NCBI GenBank assembly: GCA_019454625.1
Contig: JACFNY010000084.1
Location: forward strand, 1-7,821
Origin: Sphingomonadaceae bacterium
Lineage (GTDB): Bacteria > Pseudomonadota > Alphaproteobacteria > Sphingomonadales > Sphingomonadaceae
DNA: 7,821 nucleotides
Reading direction: 5' to 3'
The notes under the pieces were generated by a model. That model ran no database searches, was not told the origin of the DNA, and worked only from the letters and a program-made list of their open reading frames with translations. This document shows, in pieces, positions 6,972 through 7,821 of the stretch. Positions within the stretch are counted from its first letter, which is position 1, and every line of letters starts with the position of its first letter. The position numbers and the translations under genes were made by a program.

Positions 6972-7821
6972 GACACGGCCTCCTCATACGCTGCGACAAG
7001 TTCGTCAACATCCGCATCCGTCTGCGTCTCGGTGACGGCAACGACAACCCCGTTCGCGAGGCTCGCCTCGCCCGGATAGAGCCGCCCGAGCGCGACGCCG
7101 CCGAGCACGCCCGCGTCCGCCATGCGCCGGATCGCGGGCCGCGCCTCCACCGGCAGGCGCAGCGTGAACTCGTTGAAGAACGGCCCGTTCAGCAATTCGA
7201 CGCCCGGAATCGCCGCCAGCCGCTCCGCGACCTGAACGGCGCGCGCGTGGTTGAGCGCCGCGAGGTCGCGCAGCCCCTTCTCGCCGAGCAGGCTCATGTG
7301 GATGGTGAAGGCAAGGCTGATGAGGCCGGAGTTGGTGCAGATGTTCGAGGTCGCCTTCTCGCGGCGGACATGCTGCTCGCGCGTCGAGAGCGTCAGCACG
7401 AAGCCGCGCCGCCCTTCCGCGTCCACCGTCTCGCCGCACAGGCGCCCCGGCATCTGGCGGACATGCCTGTTGTTGCAGGCGAAGAGGCCGAGGTACGGCC
7501 CGCCGAAGCTGAGCCCGCCGCCGATCGACTGGCCCTCGCCGACGACGATGTCCGCGCCCATCGCGCCCGGCGAGCGGATCGCGCCGAGCGCCACCGCCTC
7601 CGTCACCACCGCGACGAGCAGCGCGCCCTTCTCGTGGCAGCGCGCCGCCAGCTCCGAGAGGTCAGCGACATGGCCGAAGAGGTTCGGGTTCTGCACGACG
7701 ACGCAGCTCGTCTCGTCGTCGATCGCGGCGATGAGCGCCGCGATGTCGTCGCCCGGCGCGCCTTCGGTGAGCACGGGCACGGACGCCACCACTTCGTCAT
7801 CCGTGAAGTGCGTCAGCGTCT
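6965..7821 (-). CDS. gcvPA: Glycine dehydrogenase (decarboxylating) subunit 1 (partial, N-terminus outside window)
   Basis: This is the C-terminal 284 or so residues of the non-PLP-lysine half of the split P-protein. It pairs with GcvPB to form the active alpha2beta2 enzyme. The frame is open to the window edge and the visible part starts inside the protein, so about 160 residues are missing compared with the usual 450 or so. Signature segments are VVQNPNLFG, GEGQSIGGGLSFGGPYLG, RQMPGRLCGETVDAEG, RGFVLTLSTREQHVRREKA followed by TSNICTNSGL, and a closing Tyr-Pro-rich region (GRLYPGEASLANG). The gene ends with Ser-Cys and TGA (6965-6967). The gcvPB start overlaps it by 7 bp, and its Shine-Dalgarno lies within gcvPA, so the two are probably co-translated at matched levels. 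gcvT and gcvH are often found upstream in such operons but would lie beyond the right edge. Confidence 0.96.
   Translation of the reverse strand, partial: TLTHFTDDEVVASVPVLTEGAPGDDIAALIAAIDDETSCVVVQNPNLFGHVADLSELAARCHEKGALLVAVVTEAVALGAIRSPGAMGADIVVGEGQSIGGGLSFGGPYLGLFACNNRHVRQMPGRLCGETVDAEGRRGFVLTLSTREQHVRREKATSNICTNSGLISLAFTIHMSLLGEKGLRDLAALNHARAVQVAERLAAIPGVELLNGPFFNEFTLRLPVEARPAIRRMADAGVLGGVALGRLYPGEASLANGVVVAVTETQTDADVDELVAAYEEAVSC

Noticed and set aside
5364..7079. Long plus-strand open frame (about 571 codons) opposite gcvPB
   Set aside because: It mirrors the codon structure of gcvPB, is Arg/His/Ala/Val-rich and has no recognisable motif; a shadow of the real gene.

Overview
The window comes from a GC-rich proteobacterial chromosome, by eye in the upper 60s % GC. 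It is most likely an alphaproteobacterium, and I favour the Sphingomonadales. Three things support this: the coaD, peptidyl-prolyl isomerase, queA, tgt gene order typical of alphaproteobacteria; the split glycine decarboxylase (gcvPA/gcvPB); and the style of the protein sequences. The order-level assignment is inference from remembered homologues, not from a search.

Layout. Every complete gene is on the minus strand, so transcription runs from the right edge to the left. From right to left the genes are: the C-terminal part of gcvPA (cut by the window edge), gcvPB (overlapping it by 7 bp), a 64-bp gap with a weak promoter candidate, xseB, ispA (GTG start 8 nt after xseB), coaD, an exported cyclophilin-type peptidyl-prolyl isomerase, queA (TTG start 1 nt after the isomerase stop), a promoter overlapped by a perfect palindrome, a small lipoprotein of unknown function, and tgt. 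At the extreme left the last 27 codons of a plus-strand crotonase-family gene (probable enoyl-CoA hydratase) run convergently into the 3' end of tgt and overlap it by 14 bp. There is no gene-free stretch longer than about 80 bp.

Function. gcvPA and gcvPB together form the PLP-dependent P-protein of the glycine cleavage system. xseB is the small subunit of exonuclease VII. ispA makes farnesyl diphosphate for quinones, undecaprenyl carriers and carotenoids. coaD performs the penultimate step of coenzyme A synthesis. queA and tgt act in sequence in tRNA queuosine modification: Tgt exchanges G34 for preQ1, and QueA then builds the cyclopentane epoxide from SAM. Five genes from xseB to queA are packed tightly enough to be one transcription unit. 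tgt is separated from queA by the lipoprotein gene and its own candidate promoter.

This is essentially a housekeeping region. I see no mobile element, CRISPR array, tRNA, rRNA or defence system. The points worth a second look are modest: the palindrome-covered promoter and uncharacterised lipoprotein between queA and tgt, a 15-bp tandem duplication between coaD and the isomerase, an overlapping convergent gene pair, and small departures from the usual active-site sequences in CoaD and the cyclophilin.
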